In this document: positions 7,566 through 16,251 of the stretch, piece by piece
Layout: every line of letters starts with the position of its first letter
Position numbering within the stretch: position 1 is the stretch's first letter
DNA from: Nonomuraea basaltis
Lineage (GTDB): Bacteria > Actinomycetota > Actinomycetes > Streptosporangiales > Streptosporangiaceae
Direction: 5' to 3'
DNA length: 64,000 nt
NCBI RefSeq assembly: GCF_005893125.1
Contig: NZ_VCJS01000011.1
Location: 54,119-118,118 of the forward strand
The notes under the pieces: model-generated
What the model was told of the DNA's origin: nothing
The model's database searches: none
What the model saw: only the letters and a program-made list of their open reading frames with translations
Position numbers and translations under genes: made by a program

Positions 7566-9026
7566 TCACTTGTTCAGCACCGCCTCCATCACGGCCTTCC
7601 CGATCGGTGCGGCGGTGCCGCCCCCGGTCGCCTCCGCGCCGACGTTCGCCGCGCCGGACTCGATGATGACCGCCAGCGCCACCTTCGGGTCCTCCGCGGG
7701 CGCGAAGGAGATGAACCAGGCGTGCGGCGCGTCGCGTGTGCCCGACTCCGCGGTGCCTGTCTTACCCGCTACTTGGACGCCCGGCACCTGCGCCCGGTTG
7801 GCAGTGCCGTTGTTGACGACGCTCACCATCATCTCGCGCAGCTTGCCCGCCGTCTCCGCGCTGATCGCCTCGCTCAGCTCTTCTTGCTTGGCCTCCTCGA
7901 CCGTGTCGCCCTTGGCGTCAGTGATCTTGTTGACGAGGTACGGCGTCATGACCTTGCCCTCGTTGGCTATGCCCGCGGCGATCATGGCCATCTGCAGCGG
8001 CGTCATCCGGTTGTCGCGCTGCCCGATGGAGGCCATCGCCAGGGCCGCCTTGTCCTCCTCGCGACCGAAGTCGCTCGGGACCACCGACATCGGCACGCCG
8101 ATCTGCTTGCCCATGCCGAACAGCTCGGTCTGCTCGTTCATCTTGTCGTAGCCCAGATCCATGCCGATCTTGCCGAACGGCGTGTTGCAGGACTTCTCCA
8201 GCGCGAAGATCAGCGTCACCTGGCCGGAGCCGCAGGCCGCGCCGCCGTAGTTGGGCAGGCTGATGTTCGTGTTGGGCAGCGGCAGCTGCTGCGGCGCCGC
8301 CACGGTGGACTGCGGACCGCGCGAGGAGTCATCCTCCAGGTACGCCGCCATCGTCACCACTTTGAACGTCGACCCGGGCGGGTACGTCTGCCCGATGGTG
8401 CGGTTGAGCAGCGGCTGGCTCTTCTCCTTGGCCAGCTCGTCGTAGCGGGTGAACACCTTGCCCTTGTTGGTCCCCGACAGCTCGGTGGGATCGTAGGTCG
8501 GCAGCGACACCATCGCCAGGATCCCGCCGGTCTTCGGGTCGAGCGCGACCACGGCGCCCCGCTTGCCGCTGTTGCGCAGCGCGTCGTAGGCCGCCTTCTG
8601 CGCCTTCGGGTTGATCGTGAGGTCGACGTTGGCGCCCCTGGTCGGCTCGCCGGTGAACAGGTCGATGCTCCGCCGCAGCAGCAGGTCCGCGCTCGAGCCG
8701 TCGAGCAGCTTGTTCTCGCTCTCCTCGATCGCGCTCGCGCTCTCAGGTGAGAAGAAGCCCGTGACGTGCGCGTACAGCTTGGCGTCCGGGTATTGCCTGA
8801 TGAACTTGAAGTCCTTGCTCTTGGTCTCGGCAGACGCGGCGATCACTGTGCCGCCGGCGGTGATGCGGCCGCGCTCGATGGCGTAACGATCGAAGAAGTT
8901 GCGGGTGTTGAGAGCGTTCGAGCGCAGGTTCTCCGACCGCACCGCCTGCACGTAGTTCACGTTGATCATCAGGAGCGCGAACATGGCCAGGCAGGCCACG
9001 GCTATGCGCTTCAGGGTGCCGTTCAT
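7566..9026 (-). CDS. pbpA: Penicillin-binding protein 2 family transpeptidase PbpA
   Basis: A 486-aa class B PBP that crosslinks peptidoglycan. An N-terminal signal anchor (residues 7-27) is followed by a short dimerisation region and the transpeptidase domain. Active-site motifs: STFK with S219 and K222, SCN at 279-281 and KTG at 422-424. The start overlaps the preceding rodA stop by 4 nt (ATGA). Position between rodA and pknA is that of PbpA in mycobacteria and Streptomyces, where RodA supplies the glycosyltransferase activity and the kinases tune both. Confidence 0.95.
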   Translation of the reverse strand: MNGTLKRIAVACLAMFALLMINVNYVQAVRSENLRSNALNTRNFFDRYAIERGRITAGGTVIAASAETKSKDFKFIRQYPDAKLYAHVTGFFSPESASAIEESENKLLDGSSADLLLRRSIDLFTGEPTRGANVDLTINPKAQKAAYDALRNSGKRGAVVALDPKTGGILAMVSLPTYDPTELSGTNKGKVFTRYDELAKEKSQPLLNRTIGQTYPPGSTFKVVTMAAYLEDDSSRGPQSTVAAPQQLPLPNTNISLPNYGGAACGSGQVTLIFALEKSCNTPFGKIGMDLGYDKMNEQTELFGMGKQIGVPMSVVPSDFGREEDKAALAMASIGQRDNRMTPLQMAMIAAGIANEGKVMTPYLVNKITDAKGDTVEEAKQEELSEAISAETAGKLREMMVSVVNNGTANRAQVPGVQVAGKTGTAESGTRDAPHAWFISFAPAEDPKVALAVIIESGAANVGAEATGGGTAAPIGKAVMEAVLNK

Positions 9027-10417
9027 CGCTGGAACACCTGCGTCAATCCTTCGTTCTGGATCGCCTGGGGCGGGGGGCGTCTGGCGGCGTCTGACGTTCT
9101 TACCAGAAGCGCGATAAGGATCCAGTTAGCCAGCAGGGCCGAGCCGCCCTGGGACATGAACGGAGTGACGAGGCCGGTCAGCGGGATGAGGTTGGTCACG
9201 CCGCCGACGATGATGAAAACCTGCCACGCCAGGAGGAACGACAGGCCGCCCGACAGGAGCTTCGAGAAGGGGTCGCGGGCCGCCAGCGAGGTGCGCAAAC
9301 CGCGTTCGACGATCAACGCGTAGATCATCAGCAGCGCCATCACGCCTGTCAGGCCGAGCTCTTCGCCCGTGGCACTGAAGATGAAGTCGGAGAACGCCAG
9401 CGGGATCAGTTCGGGGTGCCCCTGGCCGAGCCCCGTGCCGAGGATGCCGCCGGAGCCCAAGGCGAACAGGCCCTGCATGAGCTGCTCGCTGCCGCCGACC
9501 GCACGGTAGAGCTCGGGATCGCTGGGGTTGAGGAAGACCTCGAAGCGCTGCTGGACGTGGTCGAAGACCATGCCGGCCAGAATCGCGCCGCCCGCGAAGA
9601 GGAGGATGCCGATGATGACCCAGGAACTGCGCTGGGTGGCGACGTAGAGCATCGCGATGAACGTGCCGAACAGCAGCAGCGAGGAGCCCAGGTCCTTCTG
9701 CATCACCAGGATGCCCAGGCTGACACCCCAGGTGATGAGCACCGGGCCGAGGTCACGGGCCCGCGGCAGGTCGATGAACAGCAGCCGGCGCCCGGCGAGG
9801 GCGAGCACGTCCCGCTTGGCCACCAGGTAGCCGGCGAAGAAGACGACCAGCGCGAGCTTGGCGAACTCGGCCGGCTGGAGCTGGCCCAGGCCGGGGATGC
9901 CGATCCAGATGCGGGCGCCGTTGATCTCCTGGCCGAGGAACGGGATCAACGGCGAGACCAGCAGGAACAGGCCCACCGCGCCGGCGGTGTAGGTCAGCCG
10001 CTGCAGGATGCGATGGTCGCGCAGGAAGATCAGGGTGAGGCTGAACAGCACGACGCCGATGAACGTCCACAGCAGCTGGGAGCTGGGCGAGGCGAGCCTG
10101 GCGGAGGGCAAATTCGAGTCGGACACGGACAGCCGGTAGATCATCACCAGGCCGAGGCCGTTGACCAGCGTCACGAGCGGCAGGATCAAAGGGTCCGCCC
10201 ACGGAGCGAACTTGGCGAGCACCAGGTAGGCGGCCAGCATCAGGCCGCCCAGGCTCAAACCGTACGTCAGCATGCCGGCTGGGATCTTCCCGTCCGTGGC
10301 CAGCCCGACATTGGCGTAGGCGCCCATGACGAGCAGCACCGCGAACGCCAGCATGATCAGCTGGGCGGCGCGGCGCTTGGCCGGCATCGGGACGGGGGCT
10401 GCGGCGACTTCGCTCAT
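9023..10417 (-). CDS. rodA: SEDS family peptidoglycan glycosyltransferase RodA/FtsW
   Basis: A 464-aa integral membrane protein with about ten to twelve helices that polymerises lipid II into glycan strands. SEDS signatures are visible: the loop GINGARIWIGIPGLGQLQPAE before LAKLALV-type helix, MQKDLGSS, and the C-terminal TGLVTPFMSQGGSALLANW segment. It is paired with the downstream pbpA by a 4-nt overlap and its ATG directly follows the pstP stop TAA, so the two partners should be made together. RodA is preferred over FtsW because of this operon rather than a dcw cluster. Confidence 0.93.
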   Translation of the reverse strand: MSEVAAAPVPMPAKRRAAQLIMLAFAVLLVMGAYANVGLATDGKIPAGMLTYGLSLGGLMLAAYLVLAKFAPWADPLILPLVTLVNGLGLVMIYRLSVSDSNLPSARLASPSSQLLWTFIGVVLFSLTLIFLRDHRILQRLTYTAGAVGLFLLVSPLIPFLGQEINGARIWIGIPGLGQLQPAEFAKLALVVFFAGYLVAKRDVLALAGRRLLFIDLPRARDLGPVLITWGVSLGILVMQKDLGSSLLLFGTFIAMLYVATQRSSWVIIGILLFAGGAILAGMVFDHVQQRFEVFLNPSDPELYRAVGGSEQLMQGLFALGSGGILGTGLGQGHPELIPLAFSDFIFSATGEELGLTGVMALLMIYALIVERGLRTSLAARDPFSKLLSGGLSFLLAWQVFIIVGGVTNLIPLTGLVTPFMSQGGSALLANWILIALLVRTSDAARRPPPQAIQNEGLTQVFQR

Positions 10418-11716
10418 TTACTGCTGTTTCGTCTTCGTCGCGGTCGCGGATGCCGTCGGCGAGGGCGAAGTGGTCGCGGGCGGGGACGTGTCGCTCTTCG
10501 GCTCCTGGGAGAACTTCAACGCGTTGATCTTCTCCACTCCTTCGTCGACGGTGGTGACGGGAATGCCGCTCTTGATCAGCGCCTGGTCGGCCTCGGACAG
10601 CTTGGAGAGCTGCCTGCCCGTGGGCTTGGAGACACTGAAGAGCTGGAACGGCCCCACCTCCACTTCGATCCCCTTGAACACGACCACTTCGTCGCCCCTA
10701 GCACCGACGAAGAACTGGTCTTGAGTCCACTGATATCCAAAGTAGCCGCCGACGCCGACGACGGCGATGCCAATGCCGAGCACGGTGACCAGCACGGGCC
10801 ACACGCGACGACGCTTGCCCGACCGCCGGGACGCCTGCGCGACCGGCTCGTCGAACTCGTCATCGGTGATCGCCGGCTGGGGCGCGGTCACCGCGCTTAC
10901 TCGCCCCGGCGACGTGTCCTGCGGATTTCCGTGCAGCCGGGTCATGCCCGCGGCGCCGACGACGGCGGCCTCGGCAGGCACCTGCTGCCCATCGGTGATC
11001 TCCAGCACGTCGGCCAGGACGCATGTGATGTTGTCCGGCCCGCCGCCTCTGTTCGCCAGGTCGATGAGCTGGCGGACGACCTCCTCCGGGTCGTCGATGT
11101 TGGTGAGCGTGGCGTGCAGCGTCTCCGCGCTCACCACGCCGGACAGCCCGTCCGAGCACAGTAGGTAGCGGTCGCCCACCTGCGCCTCGCGGAGCGTGAG
11201 GTCTGGATCGACCTCGCCGCTGCCGTCCAGCGCGCGCAGCAGGATGGAACGCTGCGGATGCGTGGCGGCCTCCTCCGGCGTGATGCGCCCGTCGTCGACG
11301 AGCTGCTGCACCAGCGTGTGGTCATGGGTGATCTGGTAGAGCTCCCCACGCCTGAGCAGGTAGGCGCGCGAGTCGCCGACATGCACCAAGGCGACTTGTG
11401 TGCCGTGCCACAGCATGGCCGTGAGAGTCGTGCCCATGCCCTTGAGGCTGGGATCCCGCCCCACCATCTCGTGCAGTCTGCGATTGGCGTCGCGTACCGC
11501 TGCCTCGATGGCGTTGAGCAGGTCACCCCCCTGTTGTGCCTCTTCCAGAGAGGCCATGGCGGCGATGGCGACAGAGCTCGCCACCTCGCCGTGTGCGTGC
11601 CCGCCCATACCGTCTGCGACGGCGAGCAGGCGGCCGCTAGCGTACGCCGAGTCCTCGTTTCCTTCGCGGAGGAGGCCGACGTCCGAGCGGGCGGCGTAGC
11701 GGAGTGCGATGGTCAT
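10418..11716 (-). CDS. pstP: PP2C-family serine/threonine phosphatase PstP
   Basis: A 432-aa membrane phosphatase that reverses phosphorylation by PknA and PknB. The PP2C domain (1-240) has the metal motifs RxxNEDS (NEDSAYA), VADGMGGH, and the late GGGPDNITCVLAD. A cytoplasmic linker precedes one membrane helix (about 310-332). The outer tail (about 100 residues) ends in Ser/Pro/Thr/Ala-rich low complexity. Start overlaps the fhaB stop by 4 nt. Being the only phosphatase seen beside the kinases supports its role as their antagonist. Confidence 0.94.
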   Translation of the reverse strand: MTIALRYAARSDVGLLREGNEDSAYASGRLLAVADGMGGHAHGEVASSVAIAAMASLEEAQQGGDLLNAIEAAVRDANRRLHEMVGRDPSLKGMGTTLTAMLWHGTQVALVHVGDSRAYLLRRGELYQITHDHTLVQQLVDDGRITPEEAATHPQRSILLRALDGSGEVDPDLTLREAQVGDRYLLCSDGLSGVVSAETLHATLTNIDDPEEVVRQLIDLANRGGGPDNITCVLADVLEITDGQQVPAEAAVVGAAGMTRLHGNPQDTSPGRVSAVTAPQPAITDDEFDEPVAQASRRSGKRRRVWPVLVTVLGIGIAVVGVGGYFGYQWTQDQFFVGARGDEVVVFKGIEVEVGPFQLFSVSKPTGRQLSKLSEADQALIKSGIPVTTVDEGVEKINALKFSQEPKSDTSPPATTSPSPTASATATKTKQQ

Positions 11717-12183
11717 TTGCGCAATTCAATGACTGTTTTGCCGACGCGGATCGGAACACCGAGCGGCACCGGGGTCGGGCGGGTGACTTTCGAGCGGTCG
11801 AGATACGTGCCGTTCGTCGAACCGAGATCTTCCACGATCCACTGACCGTCCTGAGGGAAGAGCCGGGCATGCCGGCTGGAAGCGTAGTCGTCTGTGACTA
11901 CCAGCGTGGCGTCGTTCGCCCGGCCAATGGTGATGGGCGTCTCCGTGAGGTTAATGGTGGTGCCTTGCAGTGGGCCACCTGTGACGATGAGCTGGCGTGG
12001 CTCGCCCTTTTTACTCTTGGGCTTGGCCACGGCCTTGGCGGGCTTGGTGCTCTTGCGCCCACCCGCGGGAGCCGTGCGTGAACCGAACAAGTCAGTCCGG
12101 ATCACGCCGACTGCGGCAATGACGAAGAACCACAGCACCGCCAGGAAGGCGAGCCGGATCAGCAGCAGCGTGAGCTCGGACAT
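11713..12183 (-). CDS. fhaB: FHA domain protein FhaB/FipA
   Basis: 156 residues: an N-terminal membrane helix (residues 8-27), a basic Lys/Ser/Pro linker, then a phosphothreonine-binding FHA domain with the GRANDAT, SSRHARL and DLGSTNGTYLD motifs. In mycobacteria the homologue FipA links FtsZ and FtsQ after PknA phosphorylation. Its conserved phospho-Thr-binding residues (Arg, Ser, Asn) all appear intact. It lies between fhaA and pstP, with a 4-nt overlap with pstP. Confidence 0.92.
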   Translation of the reverse strand: MSELTLLLIRLAFLAVLWFFVIAAVGVIRTDLFGSRTAPAGGRKSTKPAKAVAKPKSKKGEPRQLIVTGGPLQGTTINLTETPITIGRANDATLVVTDDYASSRHARLFPQDGQWIVEDLGSTNGTYLDRSKVTRPTPVPLGVPIRVGKTVIELRK

Positions 12184-12200
12184 GGACCGTTTGTCTACCC

Positions 12201-12941
12201 CTAATCGCGCCGGAACACCAGAGTCGTGCGCCCCAAGGTCACTCGCGTGCCGTTCTGGAGCTCGATCCTGCGTACCGGCTGGCCATTGACGAAAGTGCCG
12301 TTCGTCGATCCGAGGTCGACGAGAACCACGAGCTGGCCCTCGACGCGCAGCTCCGCATGGTGCCGCGAAACTCCCGGATCGACTAGACGAAGATCGCAGT
12401 CGGTGCCCCTGCCTAGCAAGGTCACCGGAGTGGTGAGCTCGTAGGAACGGTCGCCCTGCGGGTCGTCCTGAGTGGAGACGAGCAGCCTGGGCCGCCCGTT
12501 GAACGCGTTCGGCCGCGACGGAGGCAGGTCGCTCGCCGGCTGGCGAATCTCGTCCTGCTCGACCGTCGCTCCGCGGATGACGCCCGACCTGATGCGGAAC
12601 AATCCCACAGCCAGGTCGCCGGCGGTCTCGAAGCGGACCCGGACCGGTCCCACAAAGGAGTAGCCCTGCTCTTTGGCGTACTCCCTGGCGAGGTTGGCCA
12701 GCTCGTGGCTGATGCTGTCGGCGTAGACCTCAAGCCGCTCGCTGTCGGTCGTGGACAGCTCAACCACGAAGTCGTTGGGCACAAGCGTGCGACCCTGGGC
12801 AACGATCGCCGCCCGCTCGTCCATCTCCCGCTGAACCGCGCTGGCGACCTCGACCGGCTGAAGGTCAGATTTGAACGCCCGCGCAAAGGCCCCCTCAACC
12901 AAGCCTTCGAGCCTTCGCTCGAAGCGCTGAAGGACTCCCAC
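12201..12941 (-). CDS. fhaA: FHA domain protein FhaA with DUF3662 N-terminus
   Basis: 246 residues. The N-terminal DUF3662 domain begins VGVLQRFERRLEGLV and includes the ERLEVYADS region; the C-terminal FHA domain has LLGRGTDCDLRL, SRHHAEL and DLGSTNGTFVNG. In mycobacteria FhaA binds phosphorylated MviN and is a PknB substrate, moderating peptidoglycan synthesis. The GTG at 12941 has a GGGAGG site 6 nt upstream; earlier in-frame codons would add non-conserved residues. This is the first gene of the pknB operon. The 200 bases upstream to the tRNA hold promoters for both directions. Confidence 0.94.
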   Translation of the reverse strand: MGVLQRFERRLEGLVEGAFARAFKSDLQPVEVASAVQREMDERAAIVAQGRTLVPNDFVVELSTTDSERLEVYADSISHELANLAREYAKEQGYSFVGPVRVRFETAGDLAVGLFRIRSGVIRGATVEQDEIRQPASDLPPSRPNAFNGRPRLLVSTQDDPQGDRSYELTTPVTLLGRGTDCDLRLVDPGVSRHHAELRVEGQLVVLVDLGSTNGTFVNGQPVRRIELQNGTRVTLGRTTLVFRRD

Positions 12942-13118
12942 CGGGTACCTCCCTTCCTCCGTGCATATGATCGCGGCCCCCAGACGCGTCCGGCGCCCGG
13001 TTCCCGCTAGTCCCACGTCGCGGCCTTCCCTGGCGCCCGTCGGCTGTCGCGCCCAGCTCCTCCGCTCCCGTGTCTTATGCGATCGTATCCGGGTTCAGTA
13101 CCAGTGGCTGTTCCGTGC

Positions 13119-13124
13119 TACTGT
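13119..13124 (+). promoter_or_regulatory. Probable -10 box TACTGT for tRNA-Leu
   Basis: TACTGT lies 19 bases upstream of the first tRNA base, a usual distance for a short 5' leader. No convincing -35 box was found. Confidence 0.35.
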
Positions 13125-13143
13125 TTCTCCGCACCCAAACAAA

Positions 13144-13226
13144 GGGCGGGTGGCGGAACGGCAGACGCGCACGGTTCAGGTCCGTGTGTCCGAAAGGACG
13201 TGAGGGTTCAAATCCCTCCTCGCCCA
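13144..13226 (+). tRNA. tRNA-Leu (CAG)
   Basis: An 83-nt class II tRNA. Acceptor arms GGGCGGG (13144-13150) and CTCGCCC (13219-13225) pair with one G-U, discriminator A at 13226. The anticodon loop TTCAGGT gives CAG between CACGG/CCGTG stems. A long variable arm (GTCC/GGAC) and a GGTTCAAATCC T-loop are present. CCA is not encoded. Its place upstream of fhaA is usual in actinomycetes. Confidence 0.93.
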
Positions 13227-13330
13227 CTCGGTGACTGGGGGCCCCTGGTCGCAAGCCTTGCAGGCTTGCTTCCTCGGGTCCCCTCGTCATGTCCCCCGGG
13301 GGATAACCCCCGGACCCCCAGGGGAAACCC

Positions 13331-13356
13331 GGTCCGGGGGGCGCGCCCCCCGGACC
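13331..13356. repeat. 26-bp perfect GC palindrome in a G/C-run region
   Basis: The arms 13331-13343 and 13344-13356 are exact reverse complements (starting GGTCC, centre GCGCGC). It sits in a stretch (13295-13362) of G and C runs with a smaller hairpin (GGGGGATAACCCCC) before it. This looks like an actinobacterial intergenic repeat element (REP-like); copy number cannot be judged from one window. The 327-base gap 13227-13553 otherwise holds only this and a terminator. Confidence 0.6.
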
Positions 13357-13430
13357 CCCCATCCTGCTGTGGTTGCCCTTGTCCTGCTGCGTTGCCCTTG
13401 GTGCTTTGGCAGACCCACATTGACGAAGTA

Positions 13431-13465
13431 AGCCCCGGATCGCAAGAGCCGGGGCTCTTTCTTTT
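13431..13465 (+). terminator. Rho-independent terminator
   Basis: An 8-bp stem AGCCCCGG/CCGGGGCT (13431-13438, 13449-13456) is followed by CTTTCTTTT. It would end the tRNA-Leu transcript on the plus strand. Confidence 0.75.
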
Positions 13466-13553
13466 CAAGAACCTCTTGGTAACGGCCGTGGCCGCCTTCG
13501 GACGGTAGGTCTGGGTGGTTGCAGGGGGCTTTCGGGTTACTTGCGAGTGTGTT

Positions 13554-14573
13554 TTACGTCACAGTCATCGTTCTGGTGTCCAGTAGTTCGCCCAGGAGGT
13601 CGGTGAGACTGACCATTCCGATGACAGATCCTGTTTGGTTCGTTACCAAAGCCAGGTGTGATCTCGCCTCTTGGAGGGCTGTGACCGCCTCTGGGACCTG
13701 GGTCACGCAGGCGAGTCTCGGTAGGGGGCGGCTCAGGTCTCTCGCTGTGCTGGAGGGCTCCAGCAGGGCGTCTCGGGCGTGTAGGACGCCTTCTACCGCT
13801 CCTTGGCCTCCCACCAGGAGTCGCAGGTGGCCGCTGGCTGCTGCGACCGTTTTGATCTCGGGCGCGGTGGCCGAGGGCGGGACTGTGACTGCTTGGGCTA
13901 TCGGGACCATCAGGCGTTCTATGCCTTTTGCCTGTAGGCGCAGGGCTCTGGTCAGGAGGTCGTGTTCCTCTCTGTCCAGGAGGCCCATTCGGCCTGACTC
14001 GCCTACCAGCATGGCCAACTGGCGAGGGGTGCGGGTGGTGGCCAGCTCGTTGCGTGGCTGGACGCCGAACAGGCGGAGGATGGCGTTCGTCAGGGCGTTC
14101 AGGGCCGAGAGCAGGGGGCGCATCAGTGAGGTGAAGGCGCGGAATGGGAGGGTCAGGAGCAGTACCGCGCGTTCCGGGTGGGTCAGGGCCCAGGACTTGG
14201 GGGCCATTTCGCCGATCACCATGTGGAGGAACGTCACCAGCGCCAGGGCGATGGTGAGCGCTATGGGGAGGCGGAGGGCTTCCGGTACGCCCGCGTAGGC
14301 GAAGAGGGGCTCCAAGGCGTGTTCTATCGCCGGTTCGGTGACCTGGCCCAGGCCGAGGGTGCACAGCGTGATGCCCAGCTGGGCGCCGGCCAGCATGAGG
14401 GAGAGCTGGCGGCCGCCGCCCACCGCGGATCTGGCCGCGATTCTGATCAGGCGGTTGCCGCCTGCGGCGATTTCCTCCAGGCGGTGGCGTCTGGAGGAGA
14501 CGAAGGCGAATTCCGCCGCCACGAAGAGCGCGTTGAACACCAGTAGTGCGAGGCTGAGCAGGAGCATCGTCAT
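13554..14573 (-). CDS. CNNM/hemolysin C-family membrane protein with CBS region (second copy)
   Basis: A 339-aa protein of the CNNM (DUF21) family linked to magnesium/cobalt transport. Three to four membrane helices lie in the first 140 residues (including the AAEFAFVSSRR start and the HMVIGEMAPKSWAL loop), then a CBS-pair region that is shorter and more divergent than in the upstream paralogue. The ATG at 14573 follows a GGAGG site and overlaps the upstream gene's stop (ATGA). It lacks the C-terminal CorC/HlyC domain, so it is likely a partner subunit of the longer neighbour. Actual transport activity is unproven for these paralogues. Confidence 0.85.
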   Translation of the reverse strand: MTMLLLSLALLVFNALFVAAEFAFVSSRRHRLEEIAAGGNRLIRIAARSAVGGGRQLSLMLAGAQLGITLCTLGLGQVTEPAIEHALEPLFAYAGVPEALRLPIALTIALALVTFLHMVIGEMAPKSWALTHPERAVLLLTLPFRAFTSLMRPLLSALNALTNAILRLFGVQPRNELATTRTPRQLAMLVGESGRMGLLDREEHDLLTRALRLQAKGIERLMVPIAQAVTVPPSATAPEIKTVAAASGHLRLLVGGQGAVEGVLHARDALLEPSSTARDLSRPLPRLACVTQVPEAVTALQEARSHLALVTNQTGSVIGMVSLTDLLGELLDTRTMTVT

Positions 14574-15928
14574 CGGGTCGCCTCCGCGGCCTCGGCGTGC
14601 TGCACCGGCGTCAGGCGGACCCATTCGGGCACTCGGCGGTTCAGGGACATCACTGTCAGGCGGGCCAGGAGGTCGTCATTGGTTTCCGCGAACGGGTCGT
14701 CGGTGGGTTGGGTGACCGGCACGGTGACTGTGTCGCCTGAGTCCGGCATTCGGCCCAATCTGGCCAGGACCAGGCCGGCGAGGGTGTCGTAGTCGTCGCT
14801 CTCCGGGAGTGAGATGCCGGTGGCGCGCTCGACCTCGTCGAGCCGGAGCCAGCCGGGAACTTCCCAGATGCCGCCTGGCTGCTCCACGGCGCCGACCGGG
14901 TCCGGGTCGTTCTCGTCCAGTAGCTCGCCGACCAGCTCCTCCGCCAGGTCTTCGATCGTGATCACGCCGGCCAGGCCGCCGTACTCGTCCATGACGCAGG
15001 CGATGTCGTCTCTGCCCGTCCGCATCCTGTCGAGCACCGAAGGCAGCGGCAGGGAGTCGGGCACCAGGAGCGCGGTGCGGGTGACCGTGCTGACGGAGCC
15101 CTCGTCCCGGCCGGAGGCGAGCAGCTCGCGTACGCCTGTCACGCCCACCACGTCGCCGTCGTCGCGGAGCACCGGGTAGCGGGAGTGGCCGCACTGGCGC
15201 ATGACCTCGAGCAGGTCGGAGATGGGCTGCGTGTCGCGCAGCACGACCACGCGGGGGCGCGGCACCATGATCTCCTCCGCCGTGCGGTCGCCGAACTCCA
15301 GGGCGCGCTCGAGCAGGTCCGACAGCCGTGGCGGGAGCTCGCCCGCCCTGGTGGAGTCCTCGATGATCCGTGAGAGCTCCTCCGGCGTCGCGCCGTGCTC
15401 GACCTCCTCCACGGGTTCGATGCCGACGCGCCTGAGCAGGCCCGTGGCGGCCGAGTCAAACAGCCGCACCACCGGCCCCACGATCGCCAGATACGCCAGC
15501 GTCGAGCCGGCCAGGAACTTGGCCACCGGCTCCGGCCTGGCGATGCCCAGGTTCTTCGGCGCCAGCTCGCCGAGCACCATCTGGACCACGGTCGCCACGA
15601 ACACGCCCACGGCGACGGAGACTCCGGTGATCATGGCGTCGGACATTCCGGTGCCCGACAGCCACGGGCGTACGAGCACGGCGATCGCCGGCTCGGCCAG
15701 GAAGCCGACCAGCAGCGCTGTGACCGTGATACCCAGCTGGGCGCCGGAGAGCATGAAGGACAGCCGAGAGGTGACCTGGAGCGCCTTCTCAGCGGCGGCG
15801 TCACCGGCGGCGGCCTGCTCGCGCAGGATGCCGCGGTCGGCGGCGACGAAGGCGAACTCCTGGGCGACGAAATAACCGGTCGCCGCCGTGAGGAGGAAGA
15901 GGGCCAGCAGCCCGAGATAGGCGCTCAC
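14570..15928 (-). CDS. CNNM/hemolysin-family protein with CBS and CorC/HlyC domains (first copy)
   Basis: 452 residues: a DUF21 membrane domain (about 1-190, with EFAFVAADRG and MVLGELAPKNLGIA), a CBS pair (about 205-330, IMVPRPRVVVL through GLAGVITIEDLAEELVGE) and a C-terminal CorC/HlyC transporter-associated domain with DEVERATGISLPESDDYDTLAG. Such proteins are tied to Mg2+/Co2+ efflux. The GTG start has a weak site; a CCCGTG/CACGGG hairpin (15950-15967) lies in its leader. It forms a two-gene operon with the shorter paralogue, overlapping by 4 nt. Confidence 0.87.
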   Translation of the reverse strand: MSAYLGLLALFLLTAATGYFVAQEFAFVAADRGILREQAAAGDAAAEKALQVTSRLSFMLSGAQLGITVTALLVGFLAEPAIAVLVRPWLSGTGMSDAMITGVSVAVGVFVATVVQMVLGELAPKNLGIARPEPVAKFLAGSTLAYLAIVGPVVRLFDSAATGLLRRVGIEPVEEVEHGATPEELSRIIEDSTRAGELPPRLSDLLERALEFGDRTAEEIMVPRPRVVVLRDTQPISDLLEVMRQCGHSRYPVLRDDGDVVGVTGVRELLASGRDEGSVSTVTRTALLVPDSLPLPSVLDRMRTGRDDIACVMDEYGGLAGVITIEDLAEELVGELLDENDPDPVGAVEQPGGIWEVPGWLRLDEVERATGISLPESDDYDTLAGLVLARLGRMPDSGDTVTVPVTQPTDDPFAETNDDLLARLTVMSLNRRVPEWVRLTPVQHAEAAEATR

Positions 15929-16251
15929 CGCAGTGAGCCTTCAGAGGAACCCGTGCCCCAGCACGGGCGAAGACTCCACGGGTCCGGAGCGGACACGATC
16001 ATCCCTTCGATAGAGGTCGTCCCTAACCTAACGACACAGGTGGCGTCTATGTTTCCGCGGCTACCCTCCGTCACACGCCGTGATCCACATCCAGCGGCGC
16101 GAGTCAGCCGAATAAGTGGCGGAATCGCTGGCCACGACCATTGCCCGCCGTTGGTTCCCCGTACTTTTCCCTAGACAAACGTTGGCCGGGGGCCTGCACT
16201 TGCTTGGGGTTCGAAGTAGCGTCTATGTCAAAGCGAAGGGAAGAAGGCGAA
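15929..16251. other. Divergent intergenic region between CNNM operon and LCP gene
   Basis: About 320 bases without a gene. It contains a 6-bp hairpin (15950-15967) in the leader of the minus-strand gene and a possible plus-strand -10 box TAGCGT at 16217-16222. That box is only 2 bases from an ATG at 16225 but well placed for the GTG at 16252. Nothing else is recognised. Confidence 0.4.

Noticed and set aside
9416..11164. Long plus-strand frame opposite rodA and pstP
   Set aside because: It is antisense to two well-supported genes and has the Glu/Gln/His/Arg-rich composition of a high-GC shadow frame.
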